The position numbers and the translations under genes are program-made. A DNA stretch of 64,000 nucleotides, taken from assembly GCF_016908465.1 (NCBI RefSeq), contig NZ_JAFBDY010000014.1, forward strand, positions 40,005 to 104,004, in the 5' to 3' direction. Shown here one piece after another: positions 45,191 to 53,557 of this stretch. This stretch comes from Lysinibacillus composti (GTDB lineage: Bacteria; Bacillota; Bacilli; Bacillales_A; Planococcaceae). Every line of letters starts with the position of its first letter. Within the stretch, counting starts at the first letter, position 1. Under the pieces are notes generated by a model. It worked only from the letters and a program-made list of their open reading frames with translations. It did not search any database and was not told where the DNA came from.

Positions 45191-46133
45191 TACGAAAATA
45201 ATTATATTAGCGGTAATTGCGCTTATATTCATTTTACTTTTTGCTTTCTATAATATTAAAGGCGGATTTGGATATGCCTTCCCTCGCCGTTTAATTCGAA
45301 TTGGAGCAATGGTTATCACAGGGATTGCGATTTCATACGCAACAATCATATTCCAAACGATTACGCATAACCGAATTTTAACGCCTTCTATTATGGGGAT
45401 TGACTCCATGTATGAAGTTGTCCAAACTGTAATTTATTTCGTCCTGGGTTCAGCATCTATTTTTGTCGTAAACTTATATTTAAACTTCGGAACAGCAATT
45501 ATAGCAATGCTTCTTTTTGCTTTGATATTATATCGCTTCTTGTTCCGTGCAGATAAACATCCAATTTATTTACTTTTACTAGCAGGGATGATTATCGGGA
45601 CATTACTTGGGAGCTTCGTTAGTTTCCTCCAAGTAGTGATAGATCCTGTTGAATACTTAAGTTTACAAAGCCGATTATTTGCAAGTTTTAATAACGTAAA
45701 GGCAGAGTTATTGTATATATCAATGGTGATATTAGGAGCTGCTTTTATATATGGTAAACGAATGATGCGTGATTTAGATGTGATGTCTTTAGGTCGCGAT
45801 TCGGCAATCAATCTAGGTGTAAACTACGATAAAATGGTACTAAAAGTATTAATTTTAGCATCTATATTAATGGCTACTTCAACTGCGCTAGTCGGTCCGG
45901 TTACTTTTTTAGGATTAATTGTATCAAACTTAGCCTACCAATTTATAAATACATATCGACATTCGGTTTTAATTGTAGCTTCCAGTTTGATCAGTATTAT
46001 TGCTTTAGTAGGTGGACAGTTTTTGGTATTACACGTATTCCATTTGAATACAACAATTAGTGTCCTTATTAACTTTATCGGTGGGATTTACTTTATTTGC
46101 TTATTACTGAAAGAAAGTAGGGCTGCAGGATGA
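45177..46133 (+). CDS. yclO: Siderophore ABC transporter permease, FecCD family (YclO-like)
   Basis: This 318-residue protein is the partner permease. Its conserved region includes RLIRIGAMVITGIAISYATIIFQTITHNRILTPSIMGID near 37-75 and VGPVTFLGLIVSNLAYQF near 239. The start lies within the last codons of yclN behind AGGGGGAAAG, so translation is coupled. The stop overlaps yclP by four bases (ATGA). Confidence 0.88.
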   Translation: MRKNSTKIIILAVIALIFILLFAFYNIKGGFGYAFPRRLIRIGAMVITGIAISYATIIFQTITHNRILTPSIMGIDSMYEVVQTVIYFVLGSASIFVVNLYLNFGTAIIAMLLFALILYRFLFRADKHPIYLLLLAGMIIGTLLGSFVSFLQVVIDPVEYLSLQSRLFASFNNVKAELLYISMVILGAAFIYGKRMMRDLDVMSLGRDSAINLGVNYDKMVLKVLILASILMATSTALVGPVTFLGLIVSNLAYQFINTYRHSVLIVASSLISIIALVGGQFLVLHVFHLNTTISVLINFIGGIYFICLLLKESRAAG

Positions 46134-46897
46134 TTGAAATCAAAAGTTTAACAAAGCATTTTGGCAAAAAGCCTGTCGTGGAAGATGTAACTGTAACGAT
46201 TCAACCAAAAGCAATTACTTCTTTCATTGGACCAAATGGTGCAGGTAAATCGACGTTATTATCTATGGTAAGTCGCTTATTAGATTCTGATACAGGTGAA
46301 GTCCTTTTAGATAAGAGTAATGTAAAAAAGATGAAGTCTGATGAATTCGCAAAACGAGTGGCTATTTTAAAACAATCCAATCATTTAAATGTTCGCTTAA
46401 CAGTCCGAGAGCTAGTATCATTCGGGCGATACCCTTATTCAAAAGGGCGACTAAATAGTGATGATGAAAAAATTATTGATCAAGCAATAGAATATATGAA
46501 TTTAACTAATATCCAACATAAATATTTAGATGAATTATCTGGCGGGCAAAAACAGCGTGCGTTTATTTCGATGGTAATCGCACAAGATACAGAGTATATC
46601 TTATTAGATGAACCATTAAATAATTTGGATATGAAGCATTCTGTTCAAATTATGAAAATTTTACGTAAGTTAGTAGACGAGTTAGGGAAAACAGTTGTAA
46701 TTGTATTGCATGATATTAACTTTGCATCTGTTTACTCAGATCGTATCGTAGCATTAAAGAATGGACGTGTCGTAAAAGATGGCCCAACAAACGAAATTAT
46801 TAACTCGGCTGCATTACGTGAAGTTTATGATATGGATATTCCTGTTCAAGAGCAAGATGGCTGTCGTATTTGTGTATACTTCAATTCACACGCATAA
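46130..46897 (+). CDS. yclP: Siderophore ABC transporter ATPase (YclP-like)
   Basis: This 255-residue ATPase drives the FecCD permeases. Walker A is GPNGAGKST (about 34-42), the signature is LSGGQKQR and Walker B YILLDEPLNNLDM, followed by the H-loop VLHDINFA. The start overlaps the end of yclO. The transcript is then interrupted by a strong terminator, and the binding protein gene has its own promoter. Confidence 0.9.
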   Translation: MIEIKSLTKHFGKKPVVEDVTVTIQPKAITSFIGPNGAGKSTLLSMVSRLLDSDTGEVLLDKSNVKKMKSDEFAKRVAILKQSNHLNVRLTVRELVSFGRYPYSKGRLNSDDEKIIDQAIEYMNLTNIQHKYLDELSGGQKQRAFISMVIAQDTEYILLDEPLNNLDMKHSVQIMKILRKLVDELGKTVVIVLHDINFASVYSDRIVALKNGRVVKDGPTNEIINSAALREVYDMDIPVQEQDGCRICVYFNSHA

Positions 46898-46904
46898 TAA
46901 TATT

Positions 46905-46956
46905 AAAAATCGTTTTAGAAAAGTAAGAATTGTAACACTTTTCTAAAACGATTTTT
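46905..46956. terminator. Strong stem-loop between yclP and yclQ
   Basis: Arms of 20 bp (46905-46924 and 46937-46956) are perfectly complementary around a 12-nt loop, with A at the base of one arm and T at the other. Confidence 0.88.
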
Positions 46957-46976
46957 ACAAACTTAACAAAAAATTG

Positions 46977-47004
46977 TTGACGTTTTGTTTTGAAGTGCTA
47001 TACT
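46977..47004 (+). promoter_or_regulatory. Promoter of yclQ
   Basis: TTGACG (46977-46982) and TATACT (46999-47004) are 16 bp apart. The predicted start near 47011 is immediately followed by a perfect Fur box. Confidence 0.75.
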
Positions 47005-47015
47005 TTTTATTAGAT

Positions 47016-47030
47016 TGATAATGATTATCA
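47016..47030 (+). promoter_or_regulatory. Perfect Fur box in front of yclQ
   Basis: TGATAATGATTATCA equals the 15-bp Fur consensus, and the next bases (TTATC) add a further overlapping half site. Confidence 0.93.
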
Positions 47031-47069
47031 TTATCGTAAACGTAAAAGAGAACAGGAGAGAACAATAAA

Positions 47070-48098
47070 ATGAAGAAGTGGAGTTTTTTAGCTGCAACAG
47101 CAGTACTAGCTGTAGGTTTAGCTGCATGTGGATCAAATGAGGAGGCAGAGCCATCAAGTGATTCACAAGCTACTGAGCAAACAGAACAGAAATCAAATGA
47201 GAATGCAGAAGCATTCCCAATGACTGTTTCATCTCTAACTGGTGAAAGTGTAGATGAAGAATCAGGGGCAAAAACACTATTTGAAGATGTAACTTTAGAA
47301 GAAATGCCAGAGCGTATTGTTACTTTAGACTTTGGTTTCTTAGATAATCTTACAGCATTAGGAGTAGAAGGTATTGTTGGTCTTCCAAAATCAAATATGC
47401 CTGCAGACTTAGAAGAAAAATATTCTTCTGATGAATATACAGATTTAGGTTCTTTAAAAGAAATCGACTTTGAATTATTAGCATCACTTGAGCCAGATGT
47501 AATTTTCATTTCTGGTCGTCAAGCTTCAATGTATGATCAATTAAAAGAAATTACGCCAAACGTAATCTTTGTTGCATCTGATAACGAAAATTATATTGAA
47601 GGTATTAAAGAAGGAGCAGTACTTGCAGGTCAAATCTTCGGTAAAGAAGAAGAAGCGAAAGCTCTAAATGCAGAGCTAGATGCAAAAGTTGCTGAAATTA
47701 AAGAAAAATCTGCAGGTTATGAAAATGCTTTAGTTGCAATGTACAACGAAAAGAAAATCTCTGGTTTTGACAACGGTGAAGATTCTCGTTTCGCATACGT
47801 ATATGATGATTTTGGTTTCAAACCATCTACTACTGGTATTGACTCAAGCTCACATGGTTCTGACTTCAGTTATGAGTCCATATTATCTGTTGACCCAGAA
47901 GTATTATTAGTGATTGACCGTAATGCAAAAGACAATGATGCGCTGAAAGCTGATGTTGAAAACGACATTATTAAAAAAACTCGTGCATACAAAGAAGATA
48001 AAATCGTTTACCTTTATGGTGGTAACTGGTACTTCGCAAGCGGTGGCGTACCAACTGAGTTAGAAAAAATCCAAGAAATTTTAGATGAATTAAAATAA
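47070..48098 (+). CDS. yclQ: Siderophore-binding lipoprotein (YclQ-like)
   Basis: This 342-residue lipoprotein (lipobox G-L-A-A-C, cysteine near residue 20) binds the iron-siderophore outside the cell. The FatB/Peripla_BP_2 domain starts near 75 with MPERIVTLDFGFLDNLTALGV and includes LASLEPDVIFISGRQA; the C-terminal YGGNWYFASGGVPTELEKI is typical. The start follows AGGAGAG. It has its own Fur-controlled promoter, giving excess binding protein over permease. Petrobactin is the likely ligand by gene-order analogy only. Confidence 0.88.
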   Translation: MKKWSFLAATAVLAVGLAACGSNEEAEPSSDSQATEQTEQKSNENAEAFPMTVSSLTGESVDEESGAKTLFEDVTLEEMPERIVTLDFGFLDNLTALGVEGIVGLPKSNMPADLEEKYSSDEYTDLGSLKEIDFELLASLEPDVIFISGRQASMYDQLKEITPNVIFVASDNENYIEGIKEGAVLAGQIFGKEEEAKALNAELDAKVAEIKEKSAGYENALVAMYNEKKISGFDNGEDSRFAYVYDDFGFKPSTTGIDSSSHGSDFSYESILSVDPEVLLVIDRNAKDNDALKADVENDIIKKTRAYKEDKIVYLYGGNWYFASGGVPTELEKIQEILDELK

Positions 48099-48114
48099 TC
48101 GATATTTCTATAGA

Positions 48115-48146
48115 GAAGGCTGTCCACTATGTTGGACAGCCTTTCT
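48115..48146 (+). terminator. Terminator of yclQ
   Basis: AAGGCTGTCCA and TGGACAGCCTT form a perfect 11-bp stem around a 6-nt loop. Confidence 0.9.
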
Positions 48147-48165
48147 TATGATTAGGGGCATGATC

Positions 48166-48478
48166 ATGTTTGTTCAAATGCGTAAGAGGACTGTTAATGA
48201 AGGAAATTTAGATAAAGTCCTAGAGTGTTTTAAAAAAAGCCAGGTCAGAATCCAACCTTAATCGAGCAATGAAAAGGTTTTATTAGTCGTGAGCTACTTG
48301 TGAAAAATATACGCCGTGGAGAAGAAGACGTAATGATGGTAATCCGTCGGGTGTCTATAGCAGCCTGGAAACAATGGGAGTAGATTCCAGAGCGTATTGC
48401 AGTACACAATGAAAAAATCAAGAACAAGGTGATAAGCCACCAAGACCTGAGTATGTTATTAATATAGGAACATGGTAA
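48166..48478 (+). pseudogene. Decayed antibiotic-biosynthesis-monooxygenase-fold gene (IsdG/HmoB-like heme monooxygenase)
   Basis: Read with frame changes, this stretch gives MFVQMRKRTVNEGNLDKVLE, then KGFISRELLVKNIRRGEEDV and IAAWKQWE, then PERIAVHNEKIKN, then DKPPRPEYVINIGTW. This is the layout of small ABM-fold heme-degrading monooxygenases. Lesions are a frameshift near 48240-48250 (first frame stops at 48259), an in-frame TGA at 48270, a TAG at 48381 and a second frameshift near 48425. It lies 70 bp past the siderophore importer, an iron-related context. It cannot make a full protein. Confidence 0.72.
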
Positions 48479-48490
48479 CTATTTAGTGGT

Positions 48491-48600
48491 AGAAAGATCA
48501 ATTTGCGTAACGTCCGATCAGGGGATATTAAAGGCTGTAGACAACTGGTAGAGAATTCTTTTTCTAGGGTCTTTTATCTTTTGACAATACATATTATGGA
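48491..48600 (+). pseudogene. Possible remnant of a GNAT acetyltransferase N terminus
   Basis: One frame reads RKINLRNVRSGDIKGCRQLV then ENSF, which resembles the first helix-strand unit of GNAT enzymes, and then loses similarity. There is no start codon with a ribosome site and no acetyl-CoA motif. The match is short and judged by eye, so this is weak. Confidence 0.25.
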
Positions 48601-48759
48601 ATTGTCCATTACTGGTTACTGTTTTTACTTTCATTAAAAATGTAAATTCCAAAGCTTTTATAAGTAAAAACTGATTAGTATGTGTAATAAAATACGAAAA
48701 GTATTAATAGAGTTTTATGTTACTATATATTTAGTAAATTTTTGTAGGGTGGAATTTGA

Positions 48760-49371
48760 ATGAAAAAATGGGCTTATTCTTTAGCCATACTTACTTTTAT
48801 GATCTTTACATACTTATTCTTTAGTTATGAAAAAGACTTTGTTATTCAATTAGATCACATGTTTTCTAAGTTATTAGCTGGCAATGATTTCATTACACTT
48901 TTTCATTATATAGGTGAAACAAAGTTCATTATTTTTGTTGCACTTCTTTTGTTAATAATATTGTGGTTAAGACAAAGAAATTATCGTGCTATGATTTTTG
49001 TTCTATTAACAATCGCATTAGGAAATGTACTAAATCAATTAGTAAAGAACTGGATTCAACGTCCTAGACCAGAACTATTGGATCAATTAACATCGTATAG
49101 TTTCCCATCTGGACATGCAATGATTGGTTTACTATATATATTTACGATAGCGTATCTACTTTCTAAAGCCCTGAAAACAAACAATAGGATAGTAATAACA
49201 ATTTGGGTGGTAGCTGTTTTTCTTACATTTCTTACAGGGCTATCAAGAGTTTCTGAAAGCCGTCACTACATATCAGATGTGATCGCAGGCTGGAGTTTAG
49301 GGTATAGTTGGTTCATTCTTTGTGTCATATGGTATGAAAGTACAGTTAAAAAAGTAAAAAGGAACTCTTAA
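48760..49371 (+). CDS. PAP2-family phosphatase
   Basis: This 203-residue membrane protein has five or six helices and the three PAP2 motifs: KNWIQRPRPE (about 94-103), SFPSGHAMIGL (about 113-123) and SRVSESRHYISDVIAG (about 161-176). Such enzymes dephosphorylate phosphatidic acid, phosphatidylglycerol phosphate or undecaprenyl pyrophosphate; sequence does not decide which. The start follows AGGGTGG. It is a single gene. Confidence 0.87.
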   Translation: MKKWAYSLAILTFMIFTYLFFSYEKDFVIQLDHMFSKLLAGNDFITLFHYIGETKFIIFVALLLLIILWLRQRNYRAMIFVLLTIALGNVLNQLVKNWIQRPRPELLDQLTSYSFPSGHAMIGLLYIFTIAYLLSKALKTNNRIVITIWVVAVFLTFLTGLSRVSESRHYISDVIAGWSLGYSWFILCVIWYESTVKKVKRNS

Positions 49372-49451
49372 GGATTAAAATAAAAAGACTGTGATTCTAA
49401 ACGGAACTCATCCTTTTTAATGGTCACAATCAACATATAAAAATGCAAATG

Positions 49452-49490
49452 GGGTGAGTAATCGTAGTGATTTTCTCACCCTATTTTTTT
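49452..49490 (+). terminator. Terminator after the PAP2 gene
   Basis: GGGTGAG and CTCACCC form a 7-bp stem with an inner ATC/GAT, followed by seven T after a short gap. Confidence 0.75.
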
Positions 49491-49674
49491 ATTGCTCTAT
49501 TTATGCTTTTGTCTAACTTAGAGGAAGTTAAACTGAATATCTTCATTATATCTGCTATATAAGCCTTCCTTACATACATTAGAAGTAGATTCTCCTCATT
49601 TATACTAAGGTCACAGTCCTTTTTATTGTGATAAAAGTTTATCTCACTCACAAAATATAACCTAGGCTAAAAAA

Positions 49675-49704
49675 GTTGCACTAAGGAAACTTCTGCAATA
49701 TAAT
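49675..49704 (+). promoter_or_regulatory. ZIP transporter promoter with MntR-like box
   Basis: TTGCAC (49676-49681) and TATAAT (49699-49704) are 17 bp apart. The sequence GTTGCACTAAGGAAACT at 49675-49691 covers the -35 and most of the spacer and resembles the B. subtilis MntR operator type TTTGCCTTAAGGAAACT (14 of 17). The promoter call is strong; MntR control is inferred from the match. Confidence 0.65.
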
Positions 49705-49739
49705 ACTAATATTAAAAGAAGAATAAGGAGATCGACTAA

Positions 49740-50558
49740 ATGGAAGGAAATGTTCTCTTCGCTTTAGGTTTGACGCTTTTTGCTGGTTTAGCTACTGGGG
49801 TTGGGGCTTTAATTGCATTTTTTACGTCTAGGACAAATAAGAAGTTTTTGTCTGTAGCATTAGGTTTTTCTGCAGGAGTAATGATTTACGTTTCATTAGT
49901 TGAAATATTCTTTAAAGCAAAACAATCATTAACTACAGCACTTGGTGAATCACAAGGATATTGGATGACGATTTTAGGCTTCTTCGGTGGGATGATTTTT
50001 ATTGCTTTAATAGACAAATTCATTCCTAAAGGGAAGAATCCACATGAGGTAAAAACAGTAGAGGACGTCAATGCTGTTAAGGTGGATACAAGAATTGAGG
50101 AATCAGAAAAACTAATGAAGATGGGTGTATTTACTGCTCTTGCTATCGCAATTCATAACTTTCCTGAAGGGATTGCAACCTTTATGTCAGCGATCCAAGA
50201 TCCGAACGTTGGAACTGCGATTGCAATTGCTGTGGCTATTCATAATATCCCTGAAGGAATCGCGGTGGCTGTACCGATTTATTTTGCAACGGGGATCCGT
50301 AAAAAGGCATTTAAGCTATCTTTCTTTTCGGGTCTTGCAGAGCCAGTGGGAGCAATTGTTGCTTATTTAATCTTAACGCCATTCCTTACTGATGTAATGT
50401 TTGGAGTTATTTTTGCAGCAGTAGCGGGTATTATGGTATTTATATCATTGGATGAATTACTGCCAGCTGCAAAAAAGTACGATGAAACTCATTTATCTAT
50501 TTATGGGTTAGTAGCCGGAATGGCCGTGATGGCAGTGAGCTTGGTGTTATTAGTATAA
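49740..50558 (+). CDS. ZIP-family divalent metal transporter, ZupT-like
   Basis: This 272-residue membrane protein has eight helices and the paired metal-site motifs HNFPEGIATF (about 138-147) and HNIPEGIAVAVP (about 167-178). A charged loop (about 95-125) separates helices 3 and 4. ZupT-type ZIP proteins import zinc, iron, manganese or cobalt. The MntR-like box over its promoter suggests manganese as the physiologically relevant metal. The start follows AAGGAGATCG. Single gene. Confidence 0.87.
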   Translation: MEGNVLFALGLTLFAGLATGVGALIAFFTSRTNKKFLSVALGFSAGVMIYVSLVEIFFKAKQSLTTALGESQGYWMTILGFFGGMIFIALIDKFIPKGKNPHEVKTVEDVNAVKVDTRIEESEKLMKMGVFTALAIAIHNFPEGIATFMSAIQDPNVGTAIAIAVAIHNIPEGIAVAVPIYFATGIRKKAFKLSFFSGLAEPVGAIVAYLILTPFLTDVMFGVIFAAVAGIMVFISLDELLPAAKKYDETHLSIYGLVAGMAVMAVSLVLLV

Positions 50559-50563
50559 GTCAT

Positions 50564-50596
50564 AAATCCCCTTCGATCTCATGAAGGGGATTTATT
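50564..50596. terminator. Bidirectional terminator between the ZIP gene and the NAD(P)-binding gene
   Basis: AAATCCCCTTC and GAAGGGGATTT form a perfect 11-bp stem around an 8-nt loop between convergent genes. Confidence 0.88.
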
Positions 50597-50618
50597 GTTA
50601 CTATTGATATAAGGGGAG

Positions 50619-51266
50619 TTACGAAGCAATTGTAGCGTTCTCAGAAGCGACAATGACTTGCTCATTTTCAAATTGAGGATTCTCAATTTCATCGATTACT
50701 GCAATTGCGTAATCTGCATAACTAACATAACTAAGGTATTGGGAATTTAACAATATGCGACCTTTACCAAGGATGTAGTGCCCTGTGCGAGGACCATCAG
50801 CGTCAAAAATGATTGAGGGGCTTAAAAATGTCCAGCGAATTGAAGACTGTTGTAAAAAACGTAAAATTTCTAATCTTTGTTTAGCTATTTCTTTATTTTT
50901 CTCAGAGAGGTTTGGAATACCGATAAGATGTGTACTAGATTCAGTATCAACAATTAAACTTCCAGCACCACCAATGACAAATAGTTTTGTATGGGTGTCT
51001 TCTAATAAGGAGATTAAATGACGCCCGACCTCGGTGTAAAGGTGTTGTTCTCCCGGATTTTCTTCAAAGGCATTCACAACAACATCAAATTGTGAAAGCT
51101 CATTTCTTGTAAGGTCGAAAATTTCCTTTTCAATGATGGGGATGTCTTGAATATAGAGTTTTTCTTTATTTCGTACAATTGCCGTCACATCGAAGCCCCT
51201 TAATAGTGCTTCGCGTAGAATGTTTTCACCAGCTTTGCCATTTGCACCTATGATGCCAATCTTCAT
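50619..51266 (-). CDS. NAD(P)-binding (NmrA/YwnB-like) short-chain oxidoreductase
   Basis: This 215-residue protein has an N-terminal Rossmann motif IGIIGANGKAGENIL (3-17), the downstream VVNAFEENPGEQHLY and a C-terminal part ending IDEIENPQFENEQVIVAS. It resembles the YwnB/YhfK group of NAD(P)H-binding epimerase-like proteins, whose substrates are mostly unknown. The ATG at 51266 follows AAGGGG; a TTG directly before it is less likely. Confidence 0.82.
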   Translation of the reverse strand: MKIGIIGANGKAGENILREALLRGFDVTAIVRNKEKLYIQDIPIIEKEIFDLTRNELSQFDVVVNAFEENPGEQHLYTEVGRHLISLLEDTHTKLFVIGGAGSLIVDTESSTHLIGIPNLSEKNKEIAKQRLEILRFLQQSSIRWTFLSPSIIFDADGPRTGHYILGKGRILLNSQYLSYVSYADYAIAVIDEIENPQFENEQVIVASENATIAS

Positions 51267-51327
51267 CAAGCATTTCCCCTTTCAACGGTTCTTACTTATC
51301 CTATTAGATTCTCAAGGATGAGTAGAT

Positions 51328-51363
51328 GAAAAAAGCCGGTTCAATTCGAAGAACCGACTTTCT
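51328..51363 (-). terminator. Terminator of the thrC-thrB operon
   Basis: Read leftward, AAAGTCGGTTC pairs with GAACCGGCTTT (one G-U) and is followed by T. Confidence 0.82.
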
Positions 51364-51408
51364 TAATAAATTATATGATGAAGATTATTAATATATGACT
51401 ACTGACTA

Positions 51409-52308
51409 TTAAACTTCTACTGTAAGAACCCCTAAATGGTCAGCTTTCGTTAAAATAACTTGATGATTAGGGAATATTTTTTCCATTCGTGTTACAAACT
51501 GTTCACCAATAGCGGATGGAATAATTGATATTAGTGTTGGTCCAGCTCCACTTAATGCTGTACCATATGCACCAGCTTCTTTTGCGGATTGATGAATTTC
51601 ATAAAACTCAGGCACTAATGATGCGCGGAAAGGTTCATGAAATAAATCCCTTTCCATATAATGACCGATACGTTCATAATCCTTTAAAACTAATGATGCA
51701 GCAAGCATATTTGCATTTGCACTTGCACGAACGGCATATTGTCGATCAAATTGTTCTGGTAAAACTTGTCTTGCTACTGATGTTTTTAGTTCTACATTTG
51801 GGATAAAAACAACAAAAGATGCATCAATATCCTGTACATGGATTGTATCAACAATTCCATCTTCATTCATTGAAGAAATTGTAAGTCCACCTAATACAGA
51901 TGCAGAAGCATTATCAGGATGCCCTTCAATTTGAGAGGATATATTTAATTTATCTTGTGTTGTTAAATCTAAATCGCAGAGAATATTTGTTAGTTCAATA
52001 CCAGCTACTATCGCTGCAGCGCTACTACCTAATCCACGAGCGAATGGTAGCTCACTAGACATCTCTATTTTGCAAGCAGGGAGTTCTTTCCCATATCGTT
52101 CTGCAGTTTCTTTAGCAATTTTGTAAATTAAATGATCTTCGATGACAATCTCTTTTGGAAGATGGTCAGATAAATGTACAATTTCCCAAGTGTCTTGAAG
52201 AGTAACGGTTAGCTTTAAGTAGAGAGACAAGCCTAATCCAATTGAGTCAAATCCAGGTCCTAAGTTAGCTGTACTTCCCGGAACAGTGATTTGCCATTTT
52301 TTACTCAT
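51409..52308 (-). CDS. thrB: Homoserine kinase
   Basis: This 299-residue GHMP kinase phosphorylates homoserine, the penultimate step to threonine. The N-terminal [19 protein letters not shown] (9-27), the ATP loop [19 protein letters not shown] (about 88-106) and the C-terminal [17 protein letters not shown] are diagnostic. The start overlaps the end of thrC by four bases (ATGA). Homoserine dehydrogenase (hom), usually the first gene of this operon in Bacillus, is not here. Confidence 0.95.
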   Translation of the reverse strand: MSKKWQITVPGSTANLGPGFDSIGLGLSLYLKLTVTLQDTWEIVHLSDHLPKEIVIEDHLIYKIAKETAERYGKELPACKIEMSSELPFARGLGSSAAAIVAGIELTNILCDLDLTTQDKLNISSQIEGHPDNASASVLGGLTISSMNEDGIVDTIHVQDIDASFVVFIPNVELKTSVARQVLPEQFDRQYAVRASANANMLAASLVLKDYERIGHYMERDLFHEPFRASLVPEFYEIHQSAKEAGAYGTALSGAGPTLISIIPSAIGEQFVTRMEKIFPNHQVILTKADHLGVLTVEV

Positions 52309-53357
52309 AGAATCCCCTCAATGTATTTTTGAATCTCTTCTTCATCATTGTTAAGGGAAACTAAATCCACAGTAGAAACTTTCATTGCTGTGTCAGGGTC
52401 TTTTAACCCGTTACCAGTAAATACTGTAACTACACGACTGCCTTTTTCAATTTTGCCATTTTCAACAGATTTAATAACACCAGCAAGTGATGCTGCAGAA
52501 CCTGGTTCAACAAAAATACCTTCAGTACTAGCAATTAATTTATATGCAGCTAGAATCTCGTCATCTGTAACTAAATCAATAATTCCGTTTGATTCGTCAC
52601 GTGCAGCCTCAGCAAATTTCCAACTTGCAGGGTTACCGATTCGGATAGCTGTCGCAACTGTTTCCGGATTTGAAATAGGTTCACCTTTAACAATTGCAGC
52701 TGCACCTTCAGCTTCAAAGCCGTACATTTTAGGAAGGCCAGATTGTTTAACCTCATTATATTCTTTAAAGCCCTTCCAATAAGCTGTGATATTTCCTGCA
52801 TTTCCTACTGGAATACATAGGTAATCTGGAGCTGAGCCTAGGCTGTCTACAATTTCAAATGCAGCAGTTTTTTGCCCCTCTATTCGATAAGGGTTAACAG
52901 AGTTAACTAATGCAACAGGAGTTGTTTCACTAACTTCACGTACTATTTTTAAAGCATCATCGAAGTTTCCGTCAATCTCAATAATTTTCGCGCCGTACAT
53001 ACATGCTTGTGCTAATTTACCAAGAGCTACTTTACCTTTTGGAATAACCACGATTGATTGAATTCCAGCACGTGCCGCATAAGCAGAAGCAGCTGCAGAA
53101 GTGTTACCAGTTGAAGCACAAATAACACATTTAGCACCATCTTCTATTGCTTTTGCAACAGCGAATACCATACCACGGTCTTTAAATGATCCTGTTGGGT
53201 TTGCACCTTCAACTTTACCGTATAATTCGATGCCCAATTCTCTCGAAAGATTAACTAGATGAATTAATGGAGTATTTCCTTCATTTAAAGTAAGTGCAGG
53301 TGTTTTTTCTGTAACGGGTAAATATTGTTTATATTCTTCAATTAAACCTTTCCACAT
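52305..53357 (-). CDS. thrC: Threonine synthase
   Basis: This 350-residue PLP enzyme converts O-phosphohomoserine to threonine. The PLP lysine lies in [13 protein letters not shown] (about 55-67), and the phosphate-binding [18 protein letters not shown] follows. The length matches B. subtilis ThrC. The ATG at 53357 is the family start ([14 protein letters not shown]) with AAGGAG upstream; a frame opening nine codons earlier lacks a ribosome site. No T-box leader is visible. Confidence 0.95.
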   Translation of the reverse strand: MWKGLIEEYKQYLPVTEKTPALTLNEGNTPLIHLVNLSRELGIELYGKVEGANPTGSFKDRGMVFAVAKAIEDGAKCVICASTGNTSAAASAYAARAGIQSIVVIPKGKVALGKLAQACMYGAKIIEIDGNFDDALKIVREVSETTPVALVNSVNPYRIEGQKTAAFEIVDSLGSAPDYLCIPVGNAGNITAYWKGFKEYNEVKQSGLPKMYGFEAEGAAAIVKGEPISNPETVATAIRIGNPASWKFAEAARDESNGIIDLVTDDEILAAYKLIASTEGIFVEPGSAASLAGVIKSVENGKIEKGSRVVTVFTGNGLKDPDTAMKVSTVDLVSLNNDEEEIQKYIEGIL

Positions 53358-53557
53358 AACGAAATTATCTCCTTTTGTTCTCACAAGATGAACAGTTGTT
53401 TGTATATAAGAGACATTTTACGCAAAAGAGACGTATATTTCAATAGAAATCGGTAAAATAACTATATAGTTTGTTTATCAATTTATTATTGTCATGTGAT
53501 TCAATAATATGTATTGTTTACTTATATGTAACTAAAGTAAAGACAGGTGAATAGACA

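Noticed and set aside
46955..47509. 184-residue reverse frame over yclQ
   Set aside because: It is antisense to a clear lipoprotein gene and its promoter, is rich in serine and lysine as expected from complement reading, and has no ribosome site.
53358..53557. T-box or other leader before thrC
   Set aside because: The gap of 200 bp lacks a T-box core sequence, a specifier hairpin and a terminator.
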